From Gemmatimonadota bacterium (GTDB taxonomy: Bacteria; Gemmatimonadota; Gemmatimonadetes; Longimicrobiales; Gaopeijiaceae), in assembly GCA_015664885.1 (NCBI GenBank), contig DQPL01000124.1, positions 1-64,000 on the forward strand: a stretch of DNA of 64,000 bases, given 5' to 3'. How positions within the stretch are numbered: position 1 is the stretch's first letter; each line of letters starts with the position of its first letter. Shown one piece after another: positions 19,194 through 28,203 of this stretch. Both the position numbers and the translations under genes were made by a program. The notes under the pieces are model-generated. The model searched no databases. It was not told the DNA's origin and saw nothing but the letters and a program-made list of their open reading frames with translations.

Positions 19194-21448
19194 CAGAACG
19201 CCTGGCCGATCGAGATGTGGAGTTGGAAACGACGCCATGACAGCGCGGACGACTCCCCAAACAAGACGGTCGGGGCAAGCACGGCAAGTTCGTTGGACTC
19301 AACAAATGGAATGCGCTCAACACCAACTAGGATTCGATCATTAGGGTCGTCCTCCCCGTCCACAAACGGCCGCAACTGCGAGGTAACGACCGATAGCGCC
19401 TGCCCGCCTCTGAAGCGATAGGCGACATCCACCCGAAGCGGTCCGATCGGGCTCAGGAAACGAATTCCAGTGCCGGGGGTGACCTCGAGCTCGCCGAGGT
19501 CGACCGATTGGGTCGCCCCCCAAAGCTGTCCTGCGTCGACGAACGCGACACCTTGCAGGCTAGAGCCAAGCCTGAACCGGAGCTCGAGGTTGGCCTCGAG
19601 CACCCTTGTACCGCCGGTCGGGCGGGACAAGAAGCGTCCCTCTGGCAGCCCACGCGCGTCGCAGCTGAGGTCGATCACCTGTTCAGGCCTGCACGCGCTC
19701 CAGCTGCTTCTCCGCTCCAGCAGTTCCTCCGGACCGACCTGCAGGACCCTCGGCCCTAGGCGGCTTTGAGCGAATCCGCGTACCGAGTTTGCACCACCCG
19801 CGTAAAACCGCTTTTGGGGATGCACCACGTCGACGCCCGCGCCCGCGCCGACGAGCTCGCTGAACGGGCCAGCTCCGACCCACCCGCCTCGCAGTCGAGT
19901 CGCTAGCACGCTCGACCCTTGGCTCGAATACCAAGTGCCTTCGGCGACGACGCGATCGTAGCGGAAGTTGGAGCCCGTCCAAAAAGCCGCATGCTCGATG
20001 TCCACGACGAGGTTATAGCCGCGCGTCGGATTAAGCGGATTATTCGCGAGAAGACGGGAGAAGTTGATGCCCAAAGGAGCGAGCCGATTGGAACTCTCCA
20101 GAATCTCGATGTCGTCTGGCGTACATACCAGGAATCCCGTACAGAACAGCACGTCCGCGGCGTCGAGACGCGATAACTCAGGTCGGTAGGAGACCGTCAG
20201 CGGCGTCTGCGGCCCGATGTGGCGGGTCAGAGCGAGGTCGAGACCAACGGCGCGCCGTACAAAGACATCGGGCAGACTCTGCCGCTCACTGAACACCGAA
20301 GCCACGAGCGCGTTGCGCGTCGAGAAGATCCAGGGCTGAGCAAAGTCGAGCGCGACCAGCCAGTTCAACTTGGCAAATGATCCGCTTCCGCTGGAAGGAC
20401 AGAGGATGTCGTGGAAGTCCGCGGCGAGCAGGTTCGCGACCCGACCCCGCAGCTGCAGAATACGACCGCCGCCCATGAAGTTACGGGCCGTGCCGCGTGC
20501 CTCCAAGTCGAAACACTCCGCCGTGCTCCACCCGGCTCCGGGGCGGAGCCGGTACTTGTCCCCCTCCTGAACGCGCAGCGTCATTGGGATAACCGAATCG
20601 GGGGCGGAGAGCTCCTGACGCCTGAGCTCCCATTCGGCGATCGGAATCTCGAACGCTTCGACGCGCGCACTGCTCACGATGTCGAGACCGAACAAGCGGG
20701 TCTGCGACTCCACGAGTTGGTCCCTGCGGAAGAGGCGACCGGTCTGGATCTGCGCGGTCCGCAGTATCGTCGACTCGCTGAGGTCCTGTCGGCCCGCGAC
20801 CTCGATCACGCCGTACTCGGAGAGCGGCCCGGCCTCGACGTCGAACGTCACCGCTGAGCGGTACGGGGTGTCCGCAGGCAGCATGGATCGTATCAACACC
20901 TCCGCGTACGCGTATCCGCGATTCTGAAGTCGTCGCGCGATAGCGTTGCGGGTTGCATTGAGCGCGTAGGAGCTCATTCGGTCACCAACCGCGAGCGGCA
21001 GGTCCTCCAGAAGACCTGCCTCCTCCAGACCCTCGACGCCCAATATTTCGATACTACCCACCACGATCGGTTGACCCTCGACGATCGTGAACGACACATG
21101 CCCTCGTCCGTCCAGCGTGTCCACGACTGGAGGCTCGACATTCACCGCACGAAATCCGCGAACGCGATACCATGCGATTAGACGAATCCTGTCAATCGGA
21201 ATCTGGGTGTCGTTCAGGTAGAAACGCTGTAGGGAGAAGCCTGCGCCGAAGAGACAAAAGGGGCTGAGTACCGACGATCGGCACTCGCTCTCCCTGGTCA
21301 CGATGGCACGGGCCAAAGAGTCGTCTGGGAACAACTCGTTTCCATGGAAGCTGACGGAGGCGATCTCGGTGCGCCCCACCTGCGCTGAGGCGAGAGAAGG
21401 TACGAGAGACGCCGCGATGAGTGCCCAGGCTAGGGCGCACCGGCGCAC
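19193..21448 (-). CDS. Omp85-family outer-membrane protein (TamA/BamA type)
   Basis: 751 residues with a cleavable signal peptide (ALIAASLVPSLASAQ). The N-terminal part contains POTRA-like segments (for example EIASVSFHGNELFPDDSLA and EGQPIVVGSIEILGVEGL); the C-terminal half is a beta-barrel containing RFYAGGANSVRGF and FRLGSSLQGVAFVDAGQLWG, and it ends in aromatic Phe as outer-membrane barrels do. It inserts or exports outer-membrane components, probably with the adjoining TamB. The start is GTG, 2 nt after the stop of a 46-residue ORF. BamA cannot be excluded, because no separate bamA is in the window, but the tamB partnership favours TamA. Confidence 0.9.
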   Translation of the reverse strand: MRRCALAWALIAASLVPSLASAQVGRTEIASVSFHGNELFPDDSLARAIVTRESECRSSVLSPFCLFGAGFSLQRFYLNDTQIPIDRIRLIAWYRVRGFRAVNVEPPVVDTLDGRGHVSFTIVEGQPIVVGSIEILGVEGLEEAGLLEDLPLAVGDRMSSYALNATRNAIARRLQNRGYAYAEVLIRSMLPADTPYRSAVTFDVEAGPLSEYGVIEVAGRQDLSESTILRTAQIQTGRLFRRDQLVESQTRLFGLDIVSSARVEAFEIPIAEWELRRQELSAPDSVIPMTLRVQEGDKYRLRPGAGWSTAECFDLEARGTARNFMGGGRILQLRGRVANLLAADFHDILCPSSGSGSFAKLNWLVALDFAQPWIFSTRNALVASVFSERQSLPDVFVRRAVGLDLALTRHIGPQTPLTVSYRPELSRLDAADVLFCTGFLVCTPDDIEILESSNRLAPLGINFSRLLANNPLNPTRGYNLVVDIEHAAFWTGSNFRYDRVVAEGTWYSSQGSSVLATRLRGGWVGAGPFSELVGAGAGVDVVHPQKRFYAGGANSVRGFAQSRLGPRVLQVGPEELLERRSSWSACRPEQVIDLSCDARGLPEGRFLSRPTGGTRVLEANLELRFRLGSSLQGVAFVDAGQLWGATQSVDLGELEVTPGTGIRFLSPIGPLRVDVAYRFRGGQALSVVTSQLRPFVDGEDDPNDRILVGVERIPFVESNELAVLAPTVLFGESSALSWRRFQLHISIGQAF

Positions 21449-21450
21449 GT

Positions 21451-21591
21451 CTACGTGTCTCCTTGCTGCTCGCCCGATCGCCCGTCGACCTCCGTGGCTA
21501 GTGCCTCTCGCGCGAGCAGAAGCCGAGTGAAGTAGAACGTGACGATACCGATGCTCGCCGCCACCGCGGAAGAAATAACAAGCGCACGCAT
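21451..21591 (-). CDS. Small single-pass membrane protein (46 residues), unknown
   Basis: A short ORF, MRALVISSAVAASIGIVTFY followed by FTRLLLAREALATEVDG and a hydrophilic tail, ending with TAG 2 nt before the GTG of the omp85 gene. Residues 3-25 form one hydrophobic helix with Arg after it, giving a predicted membrane anchor with a charged tail. It fills almost all of the gap between the phosphoesterase gene and omp85, in the same direction. I do not recognise the family. Its tight placement suggests it is translated and coupled to omp85. Confidence 0.55.
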   Translation of the reverse strand: MRALVISSAVAASIGIVTFYFTRLLLAREALATEVDGRSGEQQGDT

Positions 21592-21632
21592 GTCTTCTCC
21601 ACGATCGGGGCGATTCCGTAGGTAACGCACGC

Positions 21633-22493
21633 CTAGGTCCCGCCCAGTCCCATGGGTGACTCCAGGGCGGGCATGCCGGGCCGAGCGAGCGAAATCGTCT
21701 CGCTTGGTTCGAACGCGGTGCCCCGCGACTCGAAGTAATAGGGGGTTACGTTGACGTAGTCGTCGAGCACTTCAATGACGTTCGTGCTATTCCGCCGTGT
21801 CTCGTGCCCTCTGCCCCGGCGCGAGGTCGTGGTACCCGCGGTGATCAATGGGACGCCGGCTCCCTCTCCCTCGATCAAGTCCCGCGACGTCGCGAGGTGC
21901 GTCACGTGCATATGTCCGCCCAAGACCACGTCCACCTCCATGTCCTCGATCTGCTGCAATATACGCCTGGCACCCGGCAACGGAGCTCCGAATTCCCCGC
22001 CCGGAGGGACGATCAGAGGGTGGTGGATGACCAGCACGCGCACCCCGCCGGGCGCAGCCTCCTCGAAGTTCTTCCTAGCAAACGCGAGTTGCCTCGTCGT
22101 GATGCGGCCGTTCACAACAGCGCGAAGCGGAGACGCAGAGTTCAGTCCGATAATCATCGCACCCGCGACACGCGCCACCGAGTCTCGATCGCGCGGGATC
22201 TCACGGCTCCAATGCCAATAGGGCAGGAGTACGCGCTCCCAGACGCGGTACAGGGGCACGTCGTGGTTGCCGAGCGTCACCACGAGGGGCACGGTGGGCA
22301 AGCGCTGTAGGAACTCCCAGGCAGCGCGAAACTCGCGTTGCTTGGCGCGTTGCGTCAGGTCTCCGGATACGACGATGAGGTGCGGCTCCACCTCGAAGGC
22401 AAGTCGCCGAAACGCCTCGGCCGCCCTGGGCCGGAACGGTTTCCCTACCTGCAGGTCCGAACCGTGCAGGATCTTCAGCGTGCTGGTTCTCAT
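21633..22493 (-). CDS. Calcineurin-like metallophosphoesterase
   Basis: 286 residues with the ordered motifs of the family: GSDLQVG, VVSGDLTQRA, TLGNHD, VLVIHHPL and GGHMHVTH. The first motif normally reads Asp-X-His; here the His is Gln (DLQ), removing one usual metal ligand. The rest of the dinuclear site looks complete. Overall it resembles 3',5'-cyclic-nucleotide phosphodiesterase (CpdA)-like or UDP-diacylglucosamine hydrolase-like enzymes, but no substrate can be assigned. It starts inside the lgt stop (ATGA overlap), so it is co-translated with lgt. Confidence 0.85.
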   Translation of the reverse strand: MRTSTLKILHGSDLQVGKPFRPRAAEAFRRLAFEVEPHLIVVSGDLTQRAKQREFRAAWEFLQRLPTVPLVVTLGNHDVPLYRVWERVLLPYWHWSREIPRDRDSVARVAGAMIIGLNSASPLRAVVNGRITTRQLAFARKNFEEAAPGGVRVLVIHHPLIVPPGGEFGAPLPGARRILQQIEDMEVDVVLGGHMHVTHLATSRDLIEGEGAGVPLITAGTTTSRRGRGHETRRNSTNVIEVLDDYVNVTPYYFESRGTAFEPSETISLARPGMPALESPMGLGGT

Positions 22494-23338
22494 GCAGCAG
22501 AAGCCGCCACTGGCTCACGGCTCACGCGAGTCATACCGATGACCCCGGCCGCTACAATGGCGAGGCTGATGACCTGCGCAAGTGTGAGGACTCCGAAGAA
22601 GCGATCGTCCTTCGCCCTCAAGAACTCGACTGCGAAGCGCTCGGCGCCCGCGAGCGCCAACCAGAGCATGAAAATCCATCCGCTGGCGCGCGCGTCGCCG
22701 CGCATCTTCCAGAGGAAGAAAAAGATCAGCGTGCTCAGACCAACCTCGTACAGCTGCGTCGGGTGCACGGGCACGATCTGACCGTACTTTTCGATAAGCT
22801 CGGGATCCACCGCGATGCCGAGACGCTCGATGTTGATCACGCTGGTCGCCGGAGTCCCCCGCGGGAACGCGATGCCGAGCCAAGAGTCGGTGGGACGACC
22901 CCAGTCGTCGCCGACGAGGAAGCATCCCATGCGCCCGACGGCATACGCGAGCGCGAGTGCGGGCGCAATAATGTCCGCCATCTTGGGCAAGGACATCTTC
23001 TGGCGCCTGATTTCCCACACGACCAACGCAGTCGCGAGCAAGAAGCCGCCGTACCAAACGAGGCCGCCGCGCGACAGGATCAAGGCGCCCGGATCGGTAG
23101 TGAGCCGCTCGTAGTTGAGCAATATGTAGTAGAGCTTGGCGCCCGCGATGCCCCCAATGACGCCCATGAACACCAGGTCCCATGCCTTGTCCGGATCCTC
23201 ACCTATGCGGCGCATGCCCGCACGGATGACGTAGCCACCGGTGAGGAAGGCGAAAAGCATGAAGACCCCGAACGAGGTGATCGCTTCGCCCCCAAGCAGC
23301 GGGAACCAGTCCGGAAGATTGAAAATGACGGGATACAT
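22490..23338 (-). CDS. lgt: Prolipoprotein diacylglyceryl transferase
   Basis: Polytopic membrane enzyme of 282 residues from ATG 23338 (MYPVIFNLPDWFPLLGGEAI). It contains the Lgt signature region AVGRMGCFLVGDDWG, with the essential Arg of the GRxG block, and the conserved VWYGGFL and VHPTQLYE. It attaches diacylglycerol to the lipobox cysteine of lipoproteins, of which this window encodes many. Twelve codons upstream of the chosen ATG are in frame but poorly supported. Confidence 0.95.
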   Translation of the reverse strand: MYPVIFNLPDWFPLLGGEAITSFGVFMLFAFLTGGYVIRAGMRRIGEDPDKAWDLVFMGVIGGIAGAKLYYILLNYERLTTDPGALILSRGGLVWYGGFLLATALVVWEIRRQKMSLPKMADIIAPALALAYAVGRMGCFLVGDDWGRPTDSWLGIAFPRGTPATSVINIERLGIAVDPELIEKYGQIVPVHPTQLYEVGLSTLIFFFLWKMRGDARASGWIFMLWLALAGAERFAVEFLRAKDDRFFGVLTLAQVISLAIVAAGVIGMTRVSREPVAASAA

Positions 23339-23395
23339 GTGCCTAACTGGGCGAAAAGGGGTGCCGGCCGGCAAAGGCTAGCCACGCAGAGCCGC

Positions 23396-24457
23396 TCACG
23401 CGACACCCCGCACGAGGCCGGGGAAGACGAAGCCAGCCGAAGCCGACAGATCTGGGGGTGTCGCACCGCCCTCGTCGAAACGGAAGCGAGCGGCGCGGGC
23501 TACCATGGCGCCATTGTCCGCCGCGAGTCTTGGAGACGAGAAGAAGAGCGTTCCCTCTCCCTTGAGCCTAAGTTCGAGTTCGTCGCGAAGGCGCTGATTG
23601 GCGCTCACCCCGCCGCCGATCAGCACACGACGGCAACCGGTGTCCGCGACCGCGCGCAATGTCTTCGTGGCGAGCACATCGATTGCCGCCTCCTGAAAAG
23701 CCGCCGCGACGTTCGGTCTTTGGGGCGCGAGCACCCCGTCGGCCTTCAATCCACGGACGAGCTCGACGGTAGCAGTCTTCAGACCACTGAACGAGAAATC
23801 GTAATAACCGGGGTCGCCAGGTCGCTGGTTCCGGCGCAGCATCGGCCTCGGCAGTCTGTGCCGAGTGCGCTCGCCTGCTTCAGCCAGGCGCTGGATCTCC
23901 GGGCCACCGGGATAGGGGAGATCGAGCAGTTTCGCGACTTTGTCGAACGCCTCGCCGGCTGCGTCGTCGCGGGTCTCGCCCAGCAGGACGTACTCCCCCC
24001 AGGCCAGGACATGGAGCAGCATCGTATGTCCACCCGAGACCAGAAGCGCGATGAACGGGGGTTCCGCGTCCGGGTTCTCGAGGGAGGGAGCAAAGAGGTG
24101 CGCCTCCATGTGGTGAACCGCGACGAAGGGGCGATCCAACGCGAACGCAACGGCCTTCGCCCAGCAAACCCCGACCAACAGCGCGCCGATCAATCCCGGG
24201 CCAGCCGTCACCCCAACAACGTCGATTCGGTCCAGCGTCAGCCCCGCCCGCGAGAGCGTCTCGTCCACCACGGAGTCGATCTTCTGCAGGTGGGCTCGGG
24301 CCGCGAGCTCCGGAATCACGCCGCCATAGATTTCGTGATCGTCTTGCGACAGAATGACGTGGCCGAGAATGCGGTTGTCGCCGTCGAGCACCGCGGCGGC
24401 GGTCTCGTCACACGAGGTCTCCAACCCGAGTACATACGGCCCTCGTGGCTCGCTCAC
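23396..24457 (-). CDS. tsaD: tRNA N6-threonylcarbamoyladenosine transferase TsaD
   Basis: 353 residues beginning MSEPRGPYVLGLETSCDETA, the hallmark N-terminus. The iron-binding motif is VHHMEAH; other conserved blocks are ELAARAHL, TAGPGLIGALLVG, FIALLVSGGHTML and VLIGGGVSANQRLR. TsaD forms t6A37 in ANN-decoding tRNAs with TsaB, TsaC and TsaE. Its start overlaps the ybbR stop as ATGA. Universally conserved and intact. Confidence 0.97.
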   Translation of the reverse strand: MSEPRGPYVLGLETSCDETAAAVLDGDNRILGHVILSQDDHEIYGGVIPELAARAHLQKIDSVVDETLSRAGLTLDRIDVVGVTAGPGLIGALLVGVCWAKAVAFALDRPFVAVHHMEAHLFAPSLENPDAEPPFIALLVSGGHTMLLHVLAWGEYVLLGETRDDAAGEAFDKVAKLLDLPYPGGPEIQRLAEAGERTRHRLPRPMLRRNQRPGDPGYYDFSFSGLKTATVELVRGLKADGVLAPQRPNVAAAFQEAAIDVLATKTLRAVADTGCRRVLIGGGVSANQRLRDELELRLKGEGTLFFSSPRLAADNGAMVARAARFRFDEGGATPPDLSASAGFVFPGLVRGVA

Positions 24458-25422
24458 GTGCCGCCCAAATCTTGGCCTGCCGCTCTACGTACGGTGACGA
24501 CGTCGGGCTCCGGCACAGCAGTAACGAGTTCCGGCACGCCCTCGAGGCGCACCTGCACCTGCCTTTCTTCGCCTTCGACCATGCCCTGCAACTGGTCTGG
24601 CTGTACCCAAATGCGCACGAGATCGGGGTCGAGAGCGGTGACCAGGGTTCGCGCTCCCGTGAGCTGGACGCTGACGGCTACCGGATCGACGACCACCTCG
24701 GTCCCGACCCCTTCCGAGTTTACCCGCACTCGCAGCCCCGGGAGCGTCCGTACCACCTGGTCTTCCACGCGAACCTCGAGCACGGGCGTCACCGGGAACA
24801 CGATCGCACCCACCAAGCCGGTGGTATCGACCTGTAGGTTGAAGGTTCCGGACAACGCCACGGAGCGCAGGTCGAACGGAAGCAGCGGTATCGAGCCCAG
24901 CCCCGCCAAGCGGCTAGCCGGTCCCCAGACACGCACAGAGTCCGGGCTCAATACGGGTGCAGACGCTAGAGCGAGGTGGCTTGGCACTTCGCCCTGCACT
25001 CGAAGCGCCAGGGGAAGCGTCACCGTGATGGCCCGCTCGAAGGATACCCTGATGCTGGCCGGCGAGACCGACACCACCGTGAGTCCGGTTCCCTCCGGGA
25101 GCTCGACCCACTCGCGGCTCAGCGAAATCAACGTATCGGCGGACCCCACCGACTCGAGAGGCACGCGAATGGTGGTACCAGCCCGAGCGAGTCGTACGAT
25201 CTCGCGAGCAGGTCCCCCTAGTCGCAGCTCCGCCACCGCAGGGGTCGGCGCGCCGGACAGGGTCCACGCGGTATCAGCGACCTCGACCAGAATCGGGATC
25301 GACGAAATCGTCTCACTGTTGCGAGGCTCGGTCTGCACCAGCCCCCACAAGAAAATCGCGAGTCCAAGAGCGGACAGCTTCAGGCGCCAGTTGTGCAGCA
25401 GGGCACCGGCTGCGCTAGCCAT
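24454..25422 (-). CDS. ybbR: YbbR-like domain protein (CdaR-like)
   Basis: 322 residues: an N-terminal transmembrane helix (LKLSALGLAIFLWGLVQTEP) followed by several YbbR repeats of about 80 residues, seen as recurring strands ending LRVQG, LQVDTTG and VQLTG. In Firmicutes, CdaR of this family sits next to the c-di-AMP cyclase CdaA and regulates it. Here no cyclase or glmM is adjacent, so the role is unknown. Coupled to tsaD by an ATGA overlap. Confidence 0.85.
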   Translation of the reverse strand: MASAAGALLHNWRLKLSALGLAIFLWGLVQTEPRNSETISSIPILVEVADTAWTLSGAPTPAVAELRLGGPAREIVRLARAGTTIRVPLESVGSADTLISLSREWVELPEGTGLTVVSVSPASIRVSFERAITVTLPLALRVQGEVPSHLALASAPVLSPDSVRVWGPASRLAGLGSIPLLPFDLRSVALSGTFNLQVDTTGLVGAIVFPVTPVLEVRVEDQVVRTLPGLRVRVNSEGVGTEVVVDPVAVSVQLTGARTLVTALDPDLVRIWVQPDQLQGMVEGEERQVQVRLEGVPELVTAVPEPDVVTVRRAAGQDLGGT

Positions 25423-25431
25423 CCCCGGCGG

Positions 25432-25989
25432 CTAGCTGCCGAGGAGCCGACGAATGAGCTCCTCGTTCTCAGGTGCATCCCACTCGGTCGGCCCCGCGAT
25501 CTTCTTGACGATGATGCCCTCCCTGTCGATCACGAAGCTCTCGGGCACACCCGTGGTCTGATAGACGCGCTGGATGTCACCCGTAGCGTTTCGGAAGATG
25601 GGGAAGGTGAGCGCAAAGTCTGCGGCGAAGACCTCCAGATCTCCTCCGGGCATCCCCCCAAGATCCGTCTGGCCAACCGGAACATCGATACTCACCGCCA
25701 GAATCTCGAAGTCCGTGCCCTCCAGGGCCTCGTAGAGACGCTGCATCGACGGCATCTCCTGCAGGCAGGGAGCGCACCAAGTTGCCCACACATTCAACAG
25801 CACGACCTTGCCCCGGTACTGCTCAACCGTCGCAAGCGAGCCATCCATTGCCGTCACCACAAAGTCCGGCGCCAGCGAGCCGGGCAGCACGGGCTGGTAA
25901 TTCTCTCGACCCACCCAAGCCGCGGTCACAACGGCGGCGACGCCGAGCATGGCCCAGAGATAGGGCGAGCGGGCAAAACTTCGCTTCAT
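25432..25989 (-). CDS. TlpA/ResA-like thiol-disulfide oxidoreductase
   Basis: 185 residues: an N-terminal membrane anchor (YLWAMLGVAAVVTAAWVG), then a thioredoxin fold with the active site WATWCAPCLQEMP (C72, C75) and the TlpA-type PESFVIDREGIIVKK near the end. It faces the periplasm and reduces or exchanges disulfides, typically for cytochrome c maturation or protein folding; haem proteins encoded elsewhere in the window could be clients. It lies between the PASTA gene and ybbR in a run of same-strand genes. Confidence 0.9.
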   Translation of the reverse strand: MKRSFARSPYLWAMLGVAAVVTAAWVGRENYQPVLPGSLAPDFVVTAMDGSLATVEQYRGKVVLLNVWATWCAPCLQEMPSMQRLYEALEGTDFEILAVSIDVPVGQTDLGGMPGGDLEVFAADFALTFPIFRNATGDIQRVYQTTGVPESFVIDREGIIVKKIAGPTEWDAPENEELIRRLLGS

Positions 25990-26065
25990 CGGATGCCTCG
26001 GAAAGCCTTGTGGGACAACGGTTCAGGGCCCCTCACGGAACCTGGAATGCTACGGTCCAAGGAGG

Positions 26066-26899
26066 TCAATGTTCCTTCGGCCTCCCCCGCCGTCCAACGG
26101 ACAGTTGAACTTCCGATCCACGCTCTAATTCACTGTACGCCGCAGGTTCCTGCTCGACCACAATGCCTTGGTCACGGCCGAACCGGAAGACCTCCTGCAC
26201 ATCGGACACCACGAGCCCGAGGGAATCGAGCAATTGCACGGCTTCTTCCTCCGCCAGCCCGAGCACCGAAGGCATCGGAACCATGGGGGGACCCAAGCTG
26301 ATGACCATGCGGATTCCGGCCGGAAGCGCCACGATGGTATCGGGGGGTGGAAAAATTTCCACGACGCGTCCGCGCGGCACTTGCGCATGCGCAGTATCGA
26401 TCGAAACCACGAAACCACTGCTCTCTAAGAGGATGCGGGCGCGGTCTTCGTCGAGCGTCGTGACATCCGGCACCGAGCGCATCTGGGGGCCCAGGCTGAG
26501 TGTGACACGCACCGGGCTGTTGGGTGTCGCGACCTGCCCTGGCAGAGGTGACTGGCCGACGATCAGTGACTGTGGGACGGATGGGTGCAACAGAGAGTCG
26601 ATCAGGCCCAACTGCAGCCCTGCGCCCGCAAGCCGCTCGCGGGCGCTTGCCAGCCCGAGGCCACGAACACTGGGGACCTCGAACAGGTCGCCGGTCGGGG
26701 GGGGCGCCGGAAAGAGCAACTGAGTAGAGATGACATATCCGCCCAGCCAAGCAACAATCGCCACACCCACAAGCGCCGCGAACAGACGTGTACCTGCCCC
26801 GGCGACGCGCGCGCCGCTCTTCTTCGACTTCGCGACAGTCCGCGAAGGTCGTTTGCCTCGCCCACCGCGCCGCCGCGCGAGGGAGCCGCCGAGCCTCAT
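26066..26899 (-). CDS. PASTA-domain membrane protein
   Basis: 277 residues: a very basic N-terminus (RRRGGRGKRPSRTVAKSKK), one transmembrane helix (LFAALVGVAIVAWLGGYVI), then three PASTA repeats beginning VPSVRGLGLASARERL, VPDVTTLDEDRARILL and MPSVLGLAEEEAVQLL. PASTA domains bind peptidoglycan or muropeptides and usually hang from PknB-type kinases or PBPs; here no kinase or transpeptidase domain is attached. Its ATG overlaps the rsmB stop (ATGA). Probable cell-wall sensing or anchoring protein. Confidence 0.88.
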   Translation of the reverse strand: MRLGGSLARRRGGRGKRPSRTVAKSKKSGARVAGAGTRLFAALVGVAIVAWLGGYVISTQLLFPAPPPTGDLFEVPSVRGLGLASARERLAGAGLQLGLIDSLLHPSVPQSLIVGQSPLPGQVATPNSPVRVTLSLGPQMRSVPDVTTLDEDRARILLESSGFVVSIDTAHAQVPRGRVVEIFPPPDTIVALPAGIRMVISLGPPMVPMPSVLGLAEEEAVQLLDSLGLVVSDVQEVFRFGRDQGIVVEQEPAAYSELERGSEVQLSVGRRGRPKEH

Positions 26900-28203
26900 G
26901 CGTTCCTCCGCAGGCGGGCAGCGAAGGCCCCGTCGAAACCGGTCTCCTGCGGGTTCACGACCAGCATCCCTCGATCATCGACGAAGCGGGCTTGCACGGC
27001 TCCTGTAGCCTCGACATGGAACTCATCGTTTTGTGCCAGAAAGGCATCGATCCGTTCTTCGTTCTCTTCCGGTTCGAGTGCACACGTCGAGTATACCAGG
27101 AGTCCGCCCGGAGGGACGATCCGGCCAGCCGCCGTGAGCAGCTCCTCCTGCAAACCGGCAAGCTCCGGCAGTGCGGATGGCCTCAAACGCCAACGGGCGT
27201 CGGGGTGCCTCGCGAAGGTCCCCGTACCGGTGCACGGCACGTCGAGAAGCACTACGTCGGCCCCTGTGATGGGCGGCCGTCGGGCATCCGCGACCACGCA
27301 TGCCAGGCGGCGTCCTGTCCGGTCCATGTTCTCCTGAATCATACGCATACGCGATTCCGAGCGGTCGGCAGCTATTGTGAAAGAGGCCCGCCCAGCAACC
27401 GCGAGCGCCTTGCCGCCGGGGGCAGCACAAAGATCTGCAACCTTCGTGCCCGCGGGTACATCGGCGTACTTGCTCACCAGATGCGCCGCAGGGTCCTGTA
27501 TGATCGACTGGGGCAGCGCCCGCAGCGCCGCCACTGGGCTCGAACCGGGTTCGAGCTCCACACAGTCGGTGCCAAGACCCACTTCCCTGCCCCCGATCCC
27601 GACTTCGGCGAGGTGCGCCAACGCTTCCGACACGGAATTCTCCAGCGGCACCAAGTAGAGCCCGGGCCTGGCATTGTTGGCCGCGACGAGGGCCTCGACC
27701 TCGTCAGCCGGCCATCGGGCGAGCCAGCGATCGATGAGCCAGCGGGGATGGGAGCCCCAGGCCGCGAGGTAGTCGGCGAGCGCAGATCCTCGATCCGGAA
27801 AAAGGTCGGTCCCCTCGCCGGCGTCAGCCACGCAGCGCAATACGGCGTTAACCAGGCCGCTCGCCCCTTTTCCCGCGAGCTCGCCGGCGTGATCCACCGA
27901 CTCCGACACCGCCGCGTACGTCGGTACCGATCCCATGTAGAGGATTTGATAGGCCCCGAGACGCAGCACCTCGAGCACCTTTGCGTCGAGCGACTCGAGG
28001 CTGCGATGCACACATGACGCCAACAGCCGATCGATCCTGCCACGCAGTCGCGTAACCCCGTAGGAGAGTTCATGCGCGAAAGCGCGGTCCCTGGACTCGA
28101 GATCGGCAACCTCCTCGGCAAGCGCAACGTCGAGGCGGCGCCCGCGCTCGACCAGTTCTCTGATTCGGAACGCCGCGAGGCGTCCGGGACCGAGAGAGGT
28201 CAG
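26896..28203 (-). CDS. rsmB: 16S rRNA m5C967 methyltransferase RsmB, apparent CTG start
   Basis: 435 residues from the chosen start: an N-terminal NusB-like helical domain (GRLAAFRIRELVERG, ending before SHPRWLIDRWLARWP) and a C-terminal Rossmann methyltransferase with SAM motif DLCAAPGGKAL and the two RNA m5C cysteines in LDVPCTGTGTF and YSTCALEPEENEE. Homology begins right after the thiG stop, but no ATG, GTG or TTG is in frame there. The only near-cognate codon is CTG 28203, overlapping the thiG TGA as CTGA. The frame continues upstream only as a shadow of thiG. The stop overlaps the PASTA gene start. Confidence 0.9.
   Translation of the reverse strand: MTSLGPGRLAAFRIRELVERGRRLDVALAEEVADLESRDRAFAHELSYGVTRLRGRIDRLLASCVHRSLESLDAKVLEVLRLGAYQILYMGSVPTYAAVSESVDHAGELAGKGASGLVNAVLRCVADAGEGTDLFPDRGSALADYLAAWGSHPRWLIDRWLARWPADEVEALVAANNARPGLYLVPLENSVSEALAHLAEVGIGGREVGLGTDCVELEPGSSPVAALRALPQSIIQDPAAHLVSKYADVPAGTKVADLCAAPGGKALAVAGRASFTIAADRSESRMRMIQENMDRTGRRLACVVADARRPPITGADVVLLDVPCTGTGTFARHPDARWRLRPSALPELAGLQEELLTAAGRIVPPGGLLVYSTCALEPEENEERIDAFLAQNDEFHVEATGAVQARFVDDRGMLVVNPQETGFDGAFAARLRRNA

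Noticed and set aside
22763-25435. 890-codon open frame on the plus strand opposite tsaD and ybbR
   Set aside because: It is antisense to well-conserved lgt, tsaD and ybbR, has Arg/His/Asp-rich shadow composition and no recognisable domain. Long antisense frames are expected at this GC content.
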